Below, in pieces: positions 22,037 to 30,811 of a DNA stretch of 32,525 nt. Made by a program: the position numbers and the translations under genes. The stretch comes from Pseudomonadota bacterium. GTDB lineage: Bacteria; Pseudomonadota; Gammaproteobacteria; Acidiferrobacterales; Acidiferrobacteraceae. The notes beneath the pieces were generated by a model. That model ran no database searches. It was given only the letters and a program-made list of their open reading frames with translations, and was not told the DNA's origin. The stretch is taken from positions 1 to 32,525 of the forward strand of contig JAJYDT010000023.1 of NCBI GenBank assembly GCA_021777335.1, written 5' to 3'. The first letter of the stretch is position 1, and each line of letters begins with the position of its first letter.

Positions 22037-22876
22037 ATGTCCGCAGCATCCGGGAGTTATTATCTGCCGAAGCCGACCCATTGGCCCATCCTGGGCTCGA
22101 TCGGGCTGCTGACGCTTGCGTTCGGTTTCGCGCTGACCATAAACGGCTATGTGCCGGGTCCATGGCTGATGCTCACGGGCGCCCTTGTTATCGTTCTCAT
22201 GCTCTTCGGATGGTTCGGTACCGTGGTTCATGAGAGCCAGAGCGGGATGTACAACCAGCAGGTGGACAGGTCATTCCGCATGGGGATGGGCTGGTTCATC
22301 TTCTCCGAGGTGATGTTCTTCTCAGGGTTCTTCTTTGCGCTGTTCTACCTGCGGGAGATCGCTGTGCCGATCATCGGGCACGACCACCTGCTCTGGCCCG
22401 GGTTCCATGCCGCGTGGCCGACCAGCGGACCCATGGGCGCGCCTTTTACGCCGATGGATGCCTGGGGCATACCTGCGATCAATACCTTGATCCTGCTCAC
22501 ATCCGGCGCGACCGTCACATGGGCGCACTGGGGTCTTTTGAAGGAGAATCGCAAGCAGCTGATCTTCGGCCTGATCCTCACCATCGCCCTTGGCTTGACC
22601 TTCGTCGGACTGCAGGCCTTCGAGTACTATCGCGCGTACACGCAGTTTGGCATGTCGCTGAAGGCAGGTGTCTACGGCGCGACCTTCTTTCTGCTGACCG
22701 GTTTCCATGGTTTTCATGTGACACTCGGTGTGATCATGCTGAGCACCATGCTGGTGCGCTCAATCAAGGGACACTTCACTCCGGAACACCACTTTGCATT
22801 TGAAGCGGTAACGTGGTATTGGCACTTTGTGGACGTGGTCTGGTTATTTCTGTTCGTGTTCGTTTATTGGCTGTAA
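22037..22876 (+). CDS. coxC: Cytochrome c oxidase subunit III
   Basis: This 279-residue protein has seven membrane helices, as in standard COX3. It stabilises subunit I and its proton-uptake path and does not carry metal. Visible signatures are ESQSGMYNQQVDRSFRMGMGWFIFSEVMFF, WPTSGPMGAPFTPMDAWGIPAINTLILLTSGATVTWAHW (acidic and Asp positions of helix III) and the C-terminal HFAFEAVTWYWHFVDVVWLFLFVFVYWL. AGGAGAGGGG precedes ATG 22037. It ends the first block of plus-strand oxidase genes, and a strong hairpin follows at 22900-22918. Confidence 0.97.
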   Translation: MSAASGSYYLPKPTHWPILGSIGLLTLAFGFALTINGYVPGPWLMLTGALVIVLMLFGWFGTVVHESQSGMYNQQVDRSFRMGMGWFIFSEVMFFSGFFFALFYLREIAVPIIGHDHLLWPGFHAAWPTSGPMGAPFTPMDAWGIPAINTLILLTSGATVTWAHWGLLKENRKQLIFGLILTIALGLTFVGLQAFEYYRAYTQFGMSLKAGVYGATFFLLTGFHGFHVTLGVIMLSTMLVRSIKGHFTPEHHFAFEAVTWYWHFVDVVWLFLFVFVYWL

Positions 22877-22899
22877 CGGTGGGCGATTGCACGACGAGG

Positions 22900-22918
22900 G
22901 GCCGCGCTAGGCGCGGCC
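22900..22918. terminator. Perfect GC hairpin between coxC and the DUF2909 gene
   Basis: GGCCGCGC (22900-22907), loop TAG, GCGCGGCC (22911-22918). It lies 24 bp after the coxC stop and 7 bp beyond the stop of the convergent DUF2909 gene, so it could terminate both. There is no long T-tract on either side. Confidence 0.55.
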
Positions 22919-22924
22919 TTGCCG

Positions 22925-23134
22925 TCAGGACGGGCTGTATCCCGGGATCAGTCCGAAGTAGAAGGCAGCCATCAGCAGGATGAACAGCGACAGCGACAGG
23001 GCGACGCGGATCGTCAATGCGCGCACCATGCGCAGATCGCGCGAATTGCCGCGAAACATGAACCTGAGCGCCGAAAACAGGCTTACCAGAATCGCAGCCA
23101 GCATGGCGATGATGACGATGTGGATCAGGAGCAA
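22925..23134 (-). CDS. DUF2909 twin-transmembrane protein
   Basis: This 69-residue protein has two membrane helices (about 3-25 and 42-65) joined by a basic loop RFMFRGNSRDLRMVRALTIRVALS. This is the DUF2909 pattern (GNSRDxRxVRALTxRV). In many gammaproteobacteria this gene sits, as here, between coxC and SURF1 and on the opposite strand. Its role is unknown; an oxidase-related function is assumed from the conserved position. The start appears to be TTG at 23134, since no ATG or GTG upstream keeps the frame and the next ATG would cut into helix 1. Confidence 0.82.
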   Translation of the reverse strand: MLLIHIVIIAMLAAILVSLFSALRFMFRGNSRDLRMVRALTIRVALSLSLFILLMAAFYFGLIPGYSPS

Positions 23135-23203
23135 GGTCGGCCGACCATTTTTTGAGGTTCCGGTAGTATACCCGCGCCCCGGTCACGGCGGCAAAGGGTA
23201 GTC

Positions 23204-23920
23204 GTGCCCTTGGGTATTCGGCCTCGTCTGTGGCCTACGCTCGCTGCGATCGCCGGGATCGCGGTGTTCGTCCGGCTGGGATTCTGGCAATTGCACCGTG
23301 CCCATCAGGCGCAGGCGCAGAAGGATGCGTATCAGGCGCGGATAAAACGGACGCCCATGGCGCCGGGTGGAGGTCTATGGGACCCGGCGAAACTCAGGTT
23401 CCGCCGGGTCGCGGTATCCGGGCGCTACGATGCCCGGCATCAAATCCTGCTCGACAATCAGTTCAGCGGCGCCAACGTGGGTTATGATGTATTGACACCG
23501 TTACGTTTGGCACACAGTCGTTTCCGTGTGCTGGTCAATCGCGGATGGATTCCGTTTAATGGTGATCGGGCGCATCCGCCGGCGGCACCGCCGCCGAAAG
23601 GACGCCAGCAGGTGGTGGGCCTCGTGAGCGTTCCGGGGAGATACTTCCGGCTGGGCCGTCCTCGTCCGCCGTACCCATGGCACACGGTATGGGAGTATCT
23701 TGATCTCAAGCTTTACCGTCGTGCCGCGCCGTTCCCGGTAGAGCCGGTGGTGATCCTGCTGTCGCCACGAAGTACGGGTGGTTACGTACGGCACTGGCCT
23801 CCCGCAGGGACCAAGGTCGCCATGTACGAGGGCTATGCGGTCCAGTGGTTCCTGTTCGCGTTCATTGTCGTCGTGATCTTTGTGGTGGTCAATCGGCCGA
23901 AACACCATGACAACAAGTGA
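23204..23920 (+). CDS. SURF1-family cytochrome oxidase assembly protein
   Basis: This 238-residue protein has the SURF1 layout: an N-terminal helix (about 10-27) ending GFWQLHRAHQAQAQKDAY, a periplasmic domain, and a C-terminal helix (about 212-232) after MYEGYAVQWF. Family motifs include VSGRYDARHQILLDNQ and FRVLVNRGWIPFNGDR. SURF1 proteins help insert haem a3 into subunit I. The start is GTG 23204, with AAAGGG 6-11 nt upstream. Its last 14 bases overlap the next gene, so translation is coupled. The helix-loop-helix arrangement matches the family, with no internal damage. Confidence 0.93.
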   Translation: MPLGIRPRLWPTLAAIAGIAVFVRLGFWQLHRAHQAQAQKDAYQARIKRTPMAPGGGLWDPAKLRFRRVAVSGRYDARHQILLDNQFSGANVGYDVLTPLRLAHSRFRVLVNRGWIPFNGDRAHPPAAPPPKGRQQVVGLVSVPGRYFRLGRPRPPYPWHTVWEYLDLKLYRRAAPFPVEPVVILLSPRSTGGYVRHWPPAGTKVAMYEGYAVQWFLFAFIVVVIFVVVNRPKHHDNK

Positions 23921-24521
23921 TACCAAGAAACTGCGCCGTGCCGGGCACCGGCAGATCCTGGCAGTGTTCGCACTGTTCGCGGTGCCGCTGGCGCTCGCGA
24001 CCGCCCTTTATGTAGCGCGCTGGTATCCCGCTCCGGTAAACCATGGCACCCTGGTGACGCCGGCGCGGCCCATCCACTCCGTGTTGCTGACCGAGCTTGA
24101 CCGGTCCAGAAGCGTGCCCTTCTCGAAGCTCTACGGAAAATGGCTATTGGTTTACTTCTCCGGGGGTTCTTGCGGGTCACTATGTACCGATGCCCTCTAC
24201 AAGATGCGCGCGGCGGCGCTGTTCCAGGGCGAAAATCAGACGCGCGTGCGACGCATTCTGGTATTTCAGAATGCACCATCACCCGCGCGGGTAGCAGCGC
24301 TCGTCCGGCAGTTTCCGCAGCTCAGGATCTTCAGTGGCCCTGAACAGTCCGTGCACCAGCTTGCTGTTCAGTTCAACGACCACGCGATACCGCTCAAGGC
24401 CGGCGTCGTCGACGTCGTCGACCCCCTTGGAAACTGGATGATGGGTTATCCGCCGGACGCGGATGCGCGCGGGATGCGCCAAGACCTAACGCGGCTCCTC
24501 TCCGTCTCGCAAATCGGCTGA
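23907..24521 (+). CDS. Sco-like thioredoxin-fold membrane protein of the oxidase cluster
   Basis: This 204-residue protein has one N-terminal helix (about 17-38), then a thioredoxin-like domain. C89 and C93 in GGSCGSLCTDALYKM form a CxxxC pair as in Sco proteins. H159 in FNDHAIP sits where Sco has its copper-binding His (DH-T/S-I), followed by VVDPLGNWMMGYP. It could bind copper or act as a thiol reductase for CuA assembly. It differs from the typical Sco protein encoded 2 kb downstream and is usually labelled hypothetical. ATG 23907 overlaps the SURF1 end. An upstream ATG at 23880 lies deeper inside SURF1 and is less likely. Confidence 0.8.
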   Translation: MTTSDTKKLRRAGHRQILAVFALFAVPLALATALYVARWYPAPVNHGTLVTPARPIHSVLLTELDRSRSVPFSKLYGKWLLVYFSGGSCGSLCTDALYKMRAAALFQGENQTRVRRILVFQNAPSPARVAALVRQFPQLRIFSGPEQSVHQLAVQFNDHAIPLKAGVVDVVDPLGNWMMGYPPDADARGMRQDLTRLLSVSQIG

Positions 24522-24523
24522 TC

Positions 24524-25555
24524 ATGAACGACAAACTCAATCTGTTTTTCCGGCTCGCCCTGGTGGCGGTTTTTCTGACCTATGGCGTCATCCTGCTCGG
24601 TGCCTATACCCGCATCGAGAACGCAGGCCTCGGGTGCCCCGACTGGCCCGGCTGTTACGGGCGTGTTTTCGCGCCGACGACCCCTGCGCAGATCGAGCAG
24701 GCTCAACGGTACGCCCCGCGCGCCGATATCAGCCCGTCAAAGGCATGGAAGGAAATGATACATCGTTATGCCGCCGGCCTGCTGAGTCTCGTGATCCTCG
24801 CGCTCGCGATCGTGGGCATGCAGCTCCAGCGCCGGAGCCACTACGCGCGCTATCTGCTTCCGCTGCTCGCGGTTGTCCTGGTGATCTTCCAGGCGACGCT
24901 CGGGATGCTGACCGTGCGGTGGAAACTGAACCCGCTGATCGTGATGGGCCATCTCCTTGGCGCATTCACGATACTGGCACTGCTGTGGTGGATTGCCTTG
25001 CGCGAGCGGCGTTTCTTCCGGCCAGTCCCGGTGTCTCCGCTCACGCGTCGGCTGCGATGGGCCGCGCTCGTTGCGCTCGTGATTGTGACTGTGCAGATCG
25101 CGCTCGGCGGGTGGACCAGCGCGAACTATGCCGGACTCGCTTGCCCGGATTTTCCGACGTGTCAGGGCCAGTGGTGGCCGCACATGAACTTCACCGACGG
25201 GTTTACCTTGTGGCACAAGCTCGGTATCAATTATGACGGCGGTGTGCTGAGCCTTGCGGCGGCGGCGGCGGTGCAGATGGCTCACCGGATTGGCGCGCTC
25301 GTCACACTCCTGTACGTCGGGGGTCTGTCGCTTTACGTGATCGCGGCAGGGAAGACACATCACCTGTGCCGCTACGGTCTGGCGCTGTTGATCATCCTGC
25401 TGGTGCAGGTTACGCTCGGCGTTCTGAATGTGCTGACGCATCTGACCGTGCCGATCGTTGTCGCCCATAACGGCGTTGCGGCGCTGCTGCTGCTTGCGGT
25501 CATTACACTCAATCATGTCGTGCGGCCTGGCGCGCACGAGGAGACTACTCCATGA
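24524..25555 (+). CDS. ctaA: Haem A synthase CtaA (COX15)
   Basis: This 343-residue protein has eight predicted membrane helices. It oxidises the C8 methyl of haem O to a formyl group, giving haem A for the aa3 oxidase. Conserved histidines lie in [24 protein letters not shown] and VAHNGVAA. Paired cysteines occur in [12 protein letters not shown] (C38, C44) and again in [12 protein letters not shown], reflecting the internal duplication of the family and the regulatory disulfide loops. It begins 2 nt after the Sco-like gene, and its stop overlaps the start of ctaB as ATGA. The gene is complete. Confidence 0.96.
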   Translation: MNDKLNLFFRLALVAVFLTYGVILLGAYTRIENAGLGCPDWPGCYGRVFAPTTPAQIEQAQRYAPRADISPSKAWKEMIHRYAAGLLSLVILALAIVGMQLQRRSHYARYLLPLLAVVLVIFQATLGMLTVRWKLNPLIVMGHLLGAFTILALLWWIALRERRFFRPVPVSPLTRRLRWAALVALVIVTVQIALGGWTSANYAGLACPDFPTCQGQWWPHMNFTDGFTLWHKLGINYDGGVLSLAAAAAVQMAHRIGALVTLLYVGGLSLYVIAAGKTHHLCRYGLALLIILLVQVTLGVLNVLTHLTVPIVVAHNGVAALLLLAVITLNHVVRPGAHEETTP

Positions 25556-26490
25556 AGACGAGCGGTATCGCGGCCATGCAGCCGGAGCAGCAGGGGTTCG
25601 CATGGAAGGCCCGCGAGTATATCGAGCTCGGAAAACCACGGGTGGTCGCACTGATCGTGTTCACTGCGGTCGTGGGGATGTTCCTGTCCACACCCGGGCT
25701 TGTTCCGTGGCGGGTACTGGTCCTTGCGACCCTCGGCATCGGGCTCGCGGCAAGCAGCGCGGCAGCGATCAATCATGTACTGGACCGGAAATCCGATGCG
25801 GTCATGGCGCGTACGTGCGGCCGGCCCCTGCCTCAGGGCACGGTCACAAACGCGGAGGCATTGACGTTCGCGCTGACACTTGGCGTTATCTCCATGGTCA
25901 TCCTGACCGTGTGGGTGAATCCGCTGACCGCCGCGCTGACCTTTCTGTCCCTGATCGGGTATGCCGTGATCTATACCGTATTCCTGAAGCGCGCCACCCC
26001 GCAGAACATCGTGATCGGTGGCGCGGCCGGGGCTGCTCCGCCGATTCTCGGCTGGGCCGCCGTCACCGGGCACGTGGATCCGAATGCGCTGATCCTGTTT
26101 CTGATCATCTTCACGTGGACGCCGCCGCATTTCTGGTCGCTCGCGTTGTATCGGGAGCTTGAATACGAGAAGGTCGGGATTCCCATGCTGCCTGTCACGC
26201 ATGGCAGCAGGTACACGAGACTCCATATCGTGTTCTATACGCTGCTGCTGACTGCGGTGAGTCTGATGCCGTTCGCGAGCGGCATGAGCGGGGTCGCGTA
26301 TCTCGTCGGTGTATCACTCCTGGACGCGCTGTTTCTCTATTACGCCGTGCGGCTGTACAGGCACTACAGCGACCGGTTGGCGCAGAAGACTTTTTTTTAT
26401 TCGATCCAGTATCTGAGCGCCGTCTTCGCACTGCTCCTGTTTGATCACTATCGCGGATACTTCTCGTCAGCATGGCGCGTGCTCGGTTGA
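25552..26490 (+). CDS. ctaB: Protohaem IX farnesyltransferase (haem O synthase)
   Basis: This 312-residue UbiA-family prenyltransferase adds a farnesyl group to haem B to give haem O, the substrate of CtaA next door. The first Asp-rich motif is [23 protein letters not shown] (N-x3-D-x3-D). [28 protein letters not shown] is the second conserved loop, with [14 protein letters not shown] and [14 protein letters not shown] following. Nine or so membrane segments are predicted. ATG 25552 overlaps the ctaA stop, so the two haem A biosynthesis enzymes are translationally coupled. Family length is about 290-310. Confidence 0.96.
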   Translation: MKTSGIAAMQPEQQGFAWKAREYIELGKPRVVALIVFTAVVGMFLSTPGLVPWRVLVLATLGIGLAASSAAAINHVLDRKSDAVMARTCGRPLPQGTVTNAEALTFALTLGVISMVILTVWVNPLTAALTFLSLIGYAVIYTVFLKRATPQNIVIGGAAGAAPPILGWAAVTGHVDPNALILFLIIFTWTPPHFWSLALYRELEYEKVGIPMLPVTHGSRYTRLHIVFYTLLLTAVSLMPFASGMSGVAYLVGVSLLDALFLYYAVRLYRHYSDRLAQKTFFYSIQYLSAVFALLLFDHYRGYFSSAWRVLG

Positions 26491-26508
26491 TGGGCAGGAA
26501 CAGAGGGG

Positions 26509-27099
26509 ATGCGGGGGCCTGAGCGCCCGCAGTGGGTTGCGATCGTGGCGCTGATGCTGGCGCTCGCGGCCTGCCACAGATCGCCTCACTTCATCGGCAC
26601 CAACATCACGGGTGTTCCGTGGGGTGGCAGTTTTACCCTGACCCGGCAAAACGGCAGGCCATTCGACACGGCCTCGCTGCACGGTCGGGTCGTATTGATC
26701 TATTTCGGCTATACCCGCTGCACGGACGTCTGTGAGCCAACCCTCCGCCGGCTCGCGCGGCTCGTGCATCGGCTCGGGTCGGCTGCCGCAAGGACCCAGG
26801 TCGTGTTTGTGAGCATCGATCCGCGGCATGACACGCCTGAGCGCATGAGGAAATTTCTCGACCATATCGATCCGCAGTTTATCGGGTTGACGGGGACGCA
26901 ATCGCAGATCGCACGGGTCGTGGCACAGTTCAAGGTCGCGGATACCCGTCATGCTAAGGCGCCTCCCGCCGAGCGTTTCACCCATTCGGACGGCATTTAC
27001 GTTGAAGGTCCCTCGGGACGTTTGCGTTTGTATGTGTCGGGGTCGACGCCCCTTCGGGGTCTCGCGCACGACATCCGGAGTCTACTCGCGGGCGACTGA
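26509..27099 (+). CDS. Sco1/SenC-family copper chaperone, predicted lipoprotein
   Basis: This 196-residue protein has a lipobox LAAC with the lipidated Cys at C22, so it is anchored to the membrane by lipid rather than a helix. The thioredoxin-like domain has C71 and C75 (TRCTDVCEPT) and the copper-binding His H159 (FTHSDGIYV). Sco proteins load copper into the CuA site of subunit II and reduce its cysteines. VFVSIDPRHDTPERM is a family signature. ATG 26509 follows a GAGGGG that abuts it, with CAGGAA 8 nt upstream as the likelier ribosome site. It closes the oxidase assembly block. Confidence 0.94.
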   Translation: MRGPERPQWVAIVALMLALAACHRSPHFIGTNITGVPWGGSFTLTRQNGRPFDTASLHGRVVLIYFGYTRCTDVCEPTLRRLARLVHRLGSAAARTQVVFVSIDPRHDTPERMRKFLDHIDPQFIGLTGTQSQIARVVAQFKVADTRHAKAPPAERFTHSDGIYVEGPSGRLRLYVSGSTPLRGLAHDIRSLLAGD

Positions 27100-27122
27100 T
27101 ACAACCCGGCGTATGGGGGCGC

Positions 27123-27875
27123 ATGGATTATGGTGAAAAGGATATGAATGGTTATCGTGAAGCTGTGCAGGAGGCACGCGAACTTGCGCACAGCCACCTG
27201 AACGGGCTGCTTTCAACGCTTTCTGCGGAGATGGCAGGCTGGCCATTTGGATCAGTTGCACCCTACGTGCTTGACTACGCGGGTGACGCGCTGCTGCTGC
27301 TCTCCGATCTTGCGCAGCACAGCCATAACCTCAAGCGCGATGATCGAATGAGTTTGCTGGTCTGGGACGATTCCGGAGCGGACATCCAGCAGGGTGGTCG
27401 GGTCACGCTGCTTGGGCGCGCATGCGTGGTCGAAGGTGATGCCGCAATGCGCACCCGCTATCGGCGTTATGTTCCAAAGGCCGATGACTACTTCAGGATC
27501 CATGATTTCCGGTTCTATCGTCTGCAGGTTGAACGTGTGCGGTACATCGGTGGTTTCGGCAACATCCACTGGATCCGCGGCGAGGATTACCGGTATTCCG
27601 GGGATGCGACTGCCCTGTGGGACGCGGAGGAGAGCGCCGTACAGCACATGAATCAGGATCATGTCGAAGCGTTGTCCCTGTATTGTCGCTCCGCAGGCGT
27701 CGAGGATCCGGCTCCGCGACTGTTGGGCATCGATCCGGAGGGATTCGACATGGAAGCCGCGGGGCGGCGGCTGCGGCTGCGGTTTTCGGCGCCCGTGCAT
27801 GACGCGGCCTCGTTACGCGCGGAATTCACGCGCACCGTTCGGACCTTACGCGAGGGTGCCGCCGGGAACCTCTAG
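27123..27875 (+). CDS. HugZ-like pyridoxamine-phosphate-oxidase-fold protein with DUF2470 domain
   Basis: This 250-residue protein has an N-terminal split-barrel PNPOx-like domain (about 10-165). It contains GWPFGSVAPYVLDYAGDALLLLSDLAQHSHNL and the aromatic segment FRFYRLQVERVRYIGGFG. A DUF2470-type helical domain follows (about 165-245; ESAVQHMNQDHVEAL). Members include HugZ/HutZ haem-degrading proteins and uncharacterised flavin- or haem-binding relatives. The MNQDH motif is typical. Placement beside haem A synthesis genes makes a haem-related role plausible, but this is inferred. ATG 27123 is used, and ATG 27144 is a possible internal start. Its last 30 bp overlap the convergent ABC transporter gene. 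Confidence 0.82.
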   Translation: MDYGEKDMNGYREAVQEARELAHSHLNGLLSTLSAEMAGWPFGSVAPYVLDYAGDALLLLSDLAQHSHNLKRDDRMSLLVWDDSGADIQQGGRVTLLGRACVVEGDAAMRTRYRRYVPKADDYFRIHDFRFYRLQVERVRYIGGFGNIHWIRGEDYRYSGDATALWDAEESAVQHMNQDHVEALSLYCRSAGVEDPAPRLLGIDPEGFDMEAAGRRLRLRFSAPVHDAASLRAEFTRTVRTLREGAAGNL

Positions 27876-29579
27876 CTCGTGTATGCGGCCATCGCGCAGC
27901 TCGAGGCGGCGTTCATGGAATGCGTTCAGGGTCGAGCGGTGGCCGACGCTGATGAACGTGGTACCCGGGAGTTCGCGGCGCAGCATCCGATAGAGATCAG
28001 CCTCGGCCGCTTCGTCAAGGGCGGAAGTGGCCTCGTCCAGATAGATCCAGGCGGGTTTCTGCACGAGGATGCGCGCAAACGCAAGCCGCTGCTGTTCACC
28101 GAGCGACAGAGTCAGCGACCACGGACGGGTCTCATTGATCAGGTCCGCGAGACGCTCGAGGCCGACGGTGCGCAGTGCGGTGGCGAGCTCTGTATCCTTG
28201 GTGTCCGGAAGGCCGTGGGGATACAGCAGGATCTCGCGCAGGGATCCGAGCGGAATATACGGTTTCTGCGGAAGGAAGAGCGACTGGGATCGCGCCGGAA
28301 CCGCCATCTGTCCTGTTCCGAACGGCCATATGCCTGCTAACGTCCGCATCAACGTGCTCTTGCCGCTTCCAGAAGGCCCGGTCACCAGCACGGAAGTGCC
28401 AGGACCGACGGCGAGCGACATGTCGCGCACGAGTTCCTTGCCATCTGGCAGATGCAGCGTGAGTCCTGAGAGCGAAAGCGAAGGACCTTCGTTGCAGACC
28501 GGCGCGTCCGGCGCGCTCGCGGTATCCTGAACCTGCGTCATGTGCTTGTGGAATCTGCTTAACCGGTCCACCACGGCGTGCCACGCGGCGAGCATGTCGA
28601 AGCTTGATACCACATACGACATGGCCCCCTGGACCTGGCCAAAGGCGGAAGCGATCTGTATGACGAGTCCGATCTCGATCGCGTGGGAGAAATAGGCCGG
28701 CGCTGCGACCAGGAAGGGGAAAATGACCGCGACCTGGACATACCCGTTCGAGAACCAGTTGAGCATCTTCTGCCGGCGCATGATCGACCAGTAGTTCGAG
28801 AACACCGATGCGAAGCGGGCTCCGAGCCCTTCGCGTTCCCGGGGTTCTCCGCCATAGAGCGCAATGCTCTCGCTGTTCTCGCGGACGCGGACTAACCCGA
28901 AACGGAAGTCGGCATCATAGCGCTGCTGGTTGAAATTGAGCCCGATGAGCGGCCGGCCGATCCGCACACTGAGCCAGGTCCCCGCAACGGAATAGATCAG
29001 CGCCGCCCACACGAGGTATCCTGGGATGTCGAGCGGTTTTCCGTGAAAGGGGATCGGAGTCTTGTAGGAAAGCATCCAGAGCATGGTGACGAACGAGCCG
29101 ATGGTAACGACGGACCGCAGGAGTCCGAGTGAAAGATGCCGCACTCCGCTCACATAGGCGCCGATGTCGTCCGCGATCCGCTGGTCCGGGTTGTCGGTGT
29201 TGTCGTTGAAAAGCTGCATCCGGTAGTACGTGCGTTCCGAGAGCCACTCGTGCACATAGCGGTTGGTGAGCCACCGACGCCAGCGGATGTACAGCATCTC
29301 TCCGAGGTATGTCTGGTACACGGCTGCCCCGATAAATGAGGCTGCAAGCCAGCAGAACCGTAACATCGCGGCCCAGAACGCGGGCGCATCGTAATGCTGC
29401 ATGGCATCATAGAAGCCGTTATACCATTCCGTGATCAGCACGTTGATATAGACGATCCCAAGGTTGAGCGCGACCACGGCGGCAAGCAGCCGGTATGCCG
29501 AATGCCGCTCTTCAGAGCGCCAGTAGGGGGCTGCAAGGTGCCAGGCGTCGGCAAAAAAGGAGCGGTTAAATCTCTCCAT
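27846..29579 (-). CDS. SbmA/BacA-type fused ABC transporter (ABCD-like half transporter)
   Basis: This 577-residue protein has an N-terminal membrane domain of the SbmA/BacA/ABC_membrane_2 type (about 25-345). It contains YLGEMLYIRWRRWLTNRYVHEWL and DNPDQRIADDIGAYV, followed by an ATPase domain (about 366-575). Walker A is GPSGSGKST (401-409), the signature LSLGEQQRL (491-499), Walker B WIYLDEATSALDE (511-523), and the H-loop His lies in SVGHRS. Homologues include E. coli YddA, mycobacterial Rv1819c (cobalamin and peptide uptake) and peroxisomal ABCD proteins. It probably works as a homodimer in the inner membrane. The substrate cannot be told from sequence. It overlaps the HugZ-like gene tail to tail. 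Confidence 0.92.
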   Translation of the reverse strand: MERFNRSFFADAWHLAAPYWRSEERHSAYRLLAAVVALNLGIVYINVLITEWYNGFYDAMQHYDAPAFWAAMLRFCWLAASFIGAAVYQTYLGEMLYIRWRRWLTNRYVHEWLSERTYYRMQLFNDNTDNPDQRIADDIGAYVSGVRHLSLGLLRSVVTIGSFVTMLWMLSYKTPIPFHGKPLDIPGYLVWAALIYSVAGTWLSVRIGRPLIGLNFNQQRYDADFRFGLVRVRENSESIALYGGEPREREGLGARFASVFSNYWSIMRRQKMLNWFSNGYVQVAVIFPFLVAAPAYFSHAIEIGLVIQIASAFGQVQGAMSYVVSSFDMLAAWHAVVDRLSRFHKHMTQVQDTASAPDAPVCNEGPSLSLSGLTLHLPDGKELVRDMSLAVGPGTSVLVTGPSGSGKSTLMRTLAGIWPFGTGQMAVPARSQSLFLPQKPYIPLGSLREILLYPHGLPDTKDTELATALRTVGLERLADLINETRPWSLTLSLGEQQRLAFARILVQKPAWIYLDEATSALDEAAEADLYRMLRRELPGTTFISVGHRSTLNAFHERRLELRDGRIHELEVPGGTLA

Positions 29580-29698
29580 CAGGTGTTGATCTCCGGTCTG
29601 TCAGTTGGGCCCGCTCATCGGACCATGAGTCGCACGTCATGTTCCCCGTCTCCGGGTTCTCGCTGCTGTCTGTCGTTCAGAGGTATGATGGCACGAAT

Positions 29699-30556
29699 AT
29701 GATCTTCGATACCTTAGTGGACGCCCGGACTCTCGGTGACCATCTCGGCCAGCCGGACTGGGTGGTCGTGGACTGCCGGTTTCGTCTTGATGATGTCACA
29801 GCCGGGGCTTTGGCCTATGCCGCGGGCCATATCCCAGGGGCACGCTATGCCGACCTTGAGCGCGACCTTTCTGGCCCGCGAAGCCAAGGTTCCGGCCGAC
29901 ATCCTTTGCCCGACGTCGGCTGTCTGCACGAGACCCTGGCGGCATGGGGGATCAACCCGCGAACGCAGGTGATCAGCTATGATGATGCCAGCGGCGTATA
30001 TGCAGCACGCCTCTGGTGGCTGCTTCGTCTCATTGGTCATCGTACCGTGGCAGTCCTGGATGGTGGTCTTGCCGCCTGGAAGGCGCTGCCAGGCGAGATG
30101 ACCCAGCTGATGCCCACGGTAGCACGGTCCGTCTATGAGTCGTCAACGCCCGCGGTTGTGACGGTCGATACGTCCTGGATTGAGCAGCAGCTTGCGCAGG
30201 TTGGCCAACGCTGGGTGCTCATCGACGCGCGCGGAGCTTCCCGGTTCGAGGGCCGCGAAGAACCTCTGGATGGGGTGGCAGGACACATCCCCGGCGCGGT
30301 CAATCTCCCGTTCAATGGAAATCTGGGCGTAGAGGGACGGTTCCTCGCGCCGGGTCACTTACGCGACCGGTTCCTGTCCATCCTGCCGCCCGGTCTCCCG
30401 CCGAATGCCGTAGTGCACATGTGCGGTTCCGGGGTCTCGGCGTGTCATAACGTGCTTGCGATGGAGCGGGCAAACCTGTGCGGTTCGCGCCTCTATGCGG
30501 GTTCCTGGAGCGCATGGATCAGTGATCCCGGACGCGCCGTGGCGCGCGGGACATAG
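29699..30556 (+). CDS. Two-domain rhodanese, probably 3-mercaptopyruvate sulfurtransferase
   Basis: This 285-residue protein has two rhodanese domains. The inactive N-terminal one (about 5-130) contains DCRFRL, YAAGHIPGARYADL and SYDDASGVYAARLWW. The catalytic C-terminal one (about 160-280) contains LIDARGASRFEG, VAGHIPGAVNLPF and the active loop MCGSGVSACHN, with nucleophile C242. The CGSGVS/T loop marks mercaptopyruvate sulfurtransferases, while thiosulfate sulfurtransferases have CRKGVT. It moves sulfur from 3-mercaptopyruvate to thiols or cyanide. ATG 29699 fits the family N-terminus. TATGAT at 29684-29689 could be a -10 very close to the ATG. An upstream in-frame ATG (29639) would add 20 unlikely residues. 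Confidence 0.9.
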   Translation: MIFDTLVDARTLGDHLGQPDWVVVDCRFRLDDVTAGALAYAAGHIPGARYADLERDLSGPRSQGSGRHPLPDVGCLHETLAAWGINPRTQVISYDDASGVYAARLWWLLRLIGHRTVAVLDGGLAAWKALPGEMTQLMPTVARSVYESSTPAVVTVDTSWIEQQLAQVGQRWVLIDARGASRFEGREEPLDGVAGHIPGAVNLPFNGNLGVEGRFLAPGHLRDRFLSILPPGLPPNAVVHMCGSGVSACHNVLAMERANLCGSRLYAGSWSAWISDPGRAVARGT

Positions 30557-30718
30557 GGGCGGTGATGGGCAGGGTGTCCGCGGGGCCATGACACCGCACC
30601 ACGATATCGGGCATGGCTTCCATGGAGGTGCATCTTTCAGGGCAAGGGGAGGATATCCAGGCACGGCACACTCGCCTGATCCAGAAAGCCTTTCCGCACG
30701 CCTGTCTGCATGACAGAA

Positions 30719-30736
30719 ATGTCATCCGGGTGTCAT
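30719..30736 (+). promoter_or_regulatory. Pho-box-like direct repeat upstream of a secreted protein gene
   Basis: ATGTCAT (30719-30725) and GTGTCAT (30730-30736) are two 7-bp repeats with a 4-bp spacer. This is the 11-bp periodicity of PhoB boxes (CTGTCAT-N4-CTGTCAT). The interval 30557-30718 contains no gene but does hold CTGTC/GACAG (30702-30706, 30712-30716). Other OmpR-type regulators also bind 11-bp repeats, so PhoB itself is only one possibility. Confidence 0.4.
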
Positions 30737-30811
30737 CGCTGCAATCTTACAAGTCGGTTTCGCGATGCGCTATCCTAACGTGAGATGCTGTTTCCCGGGG
30801 AGGGTATGTGT

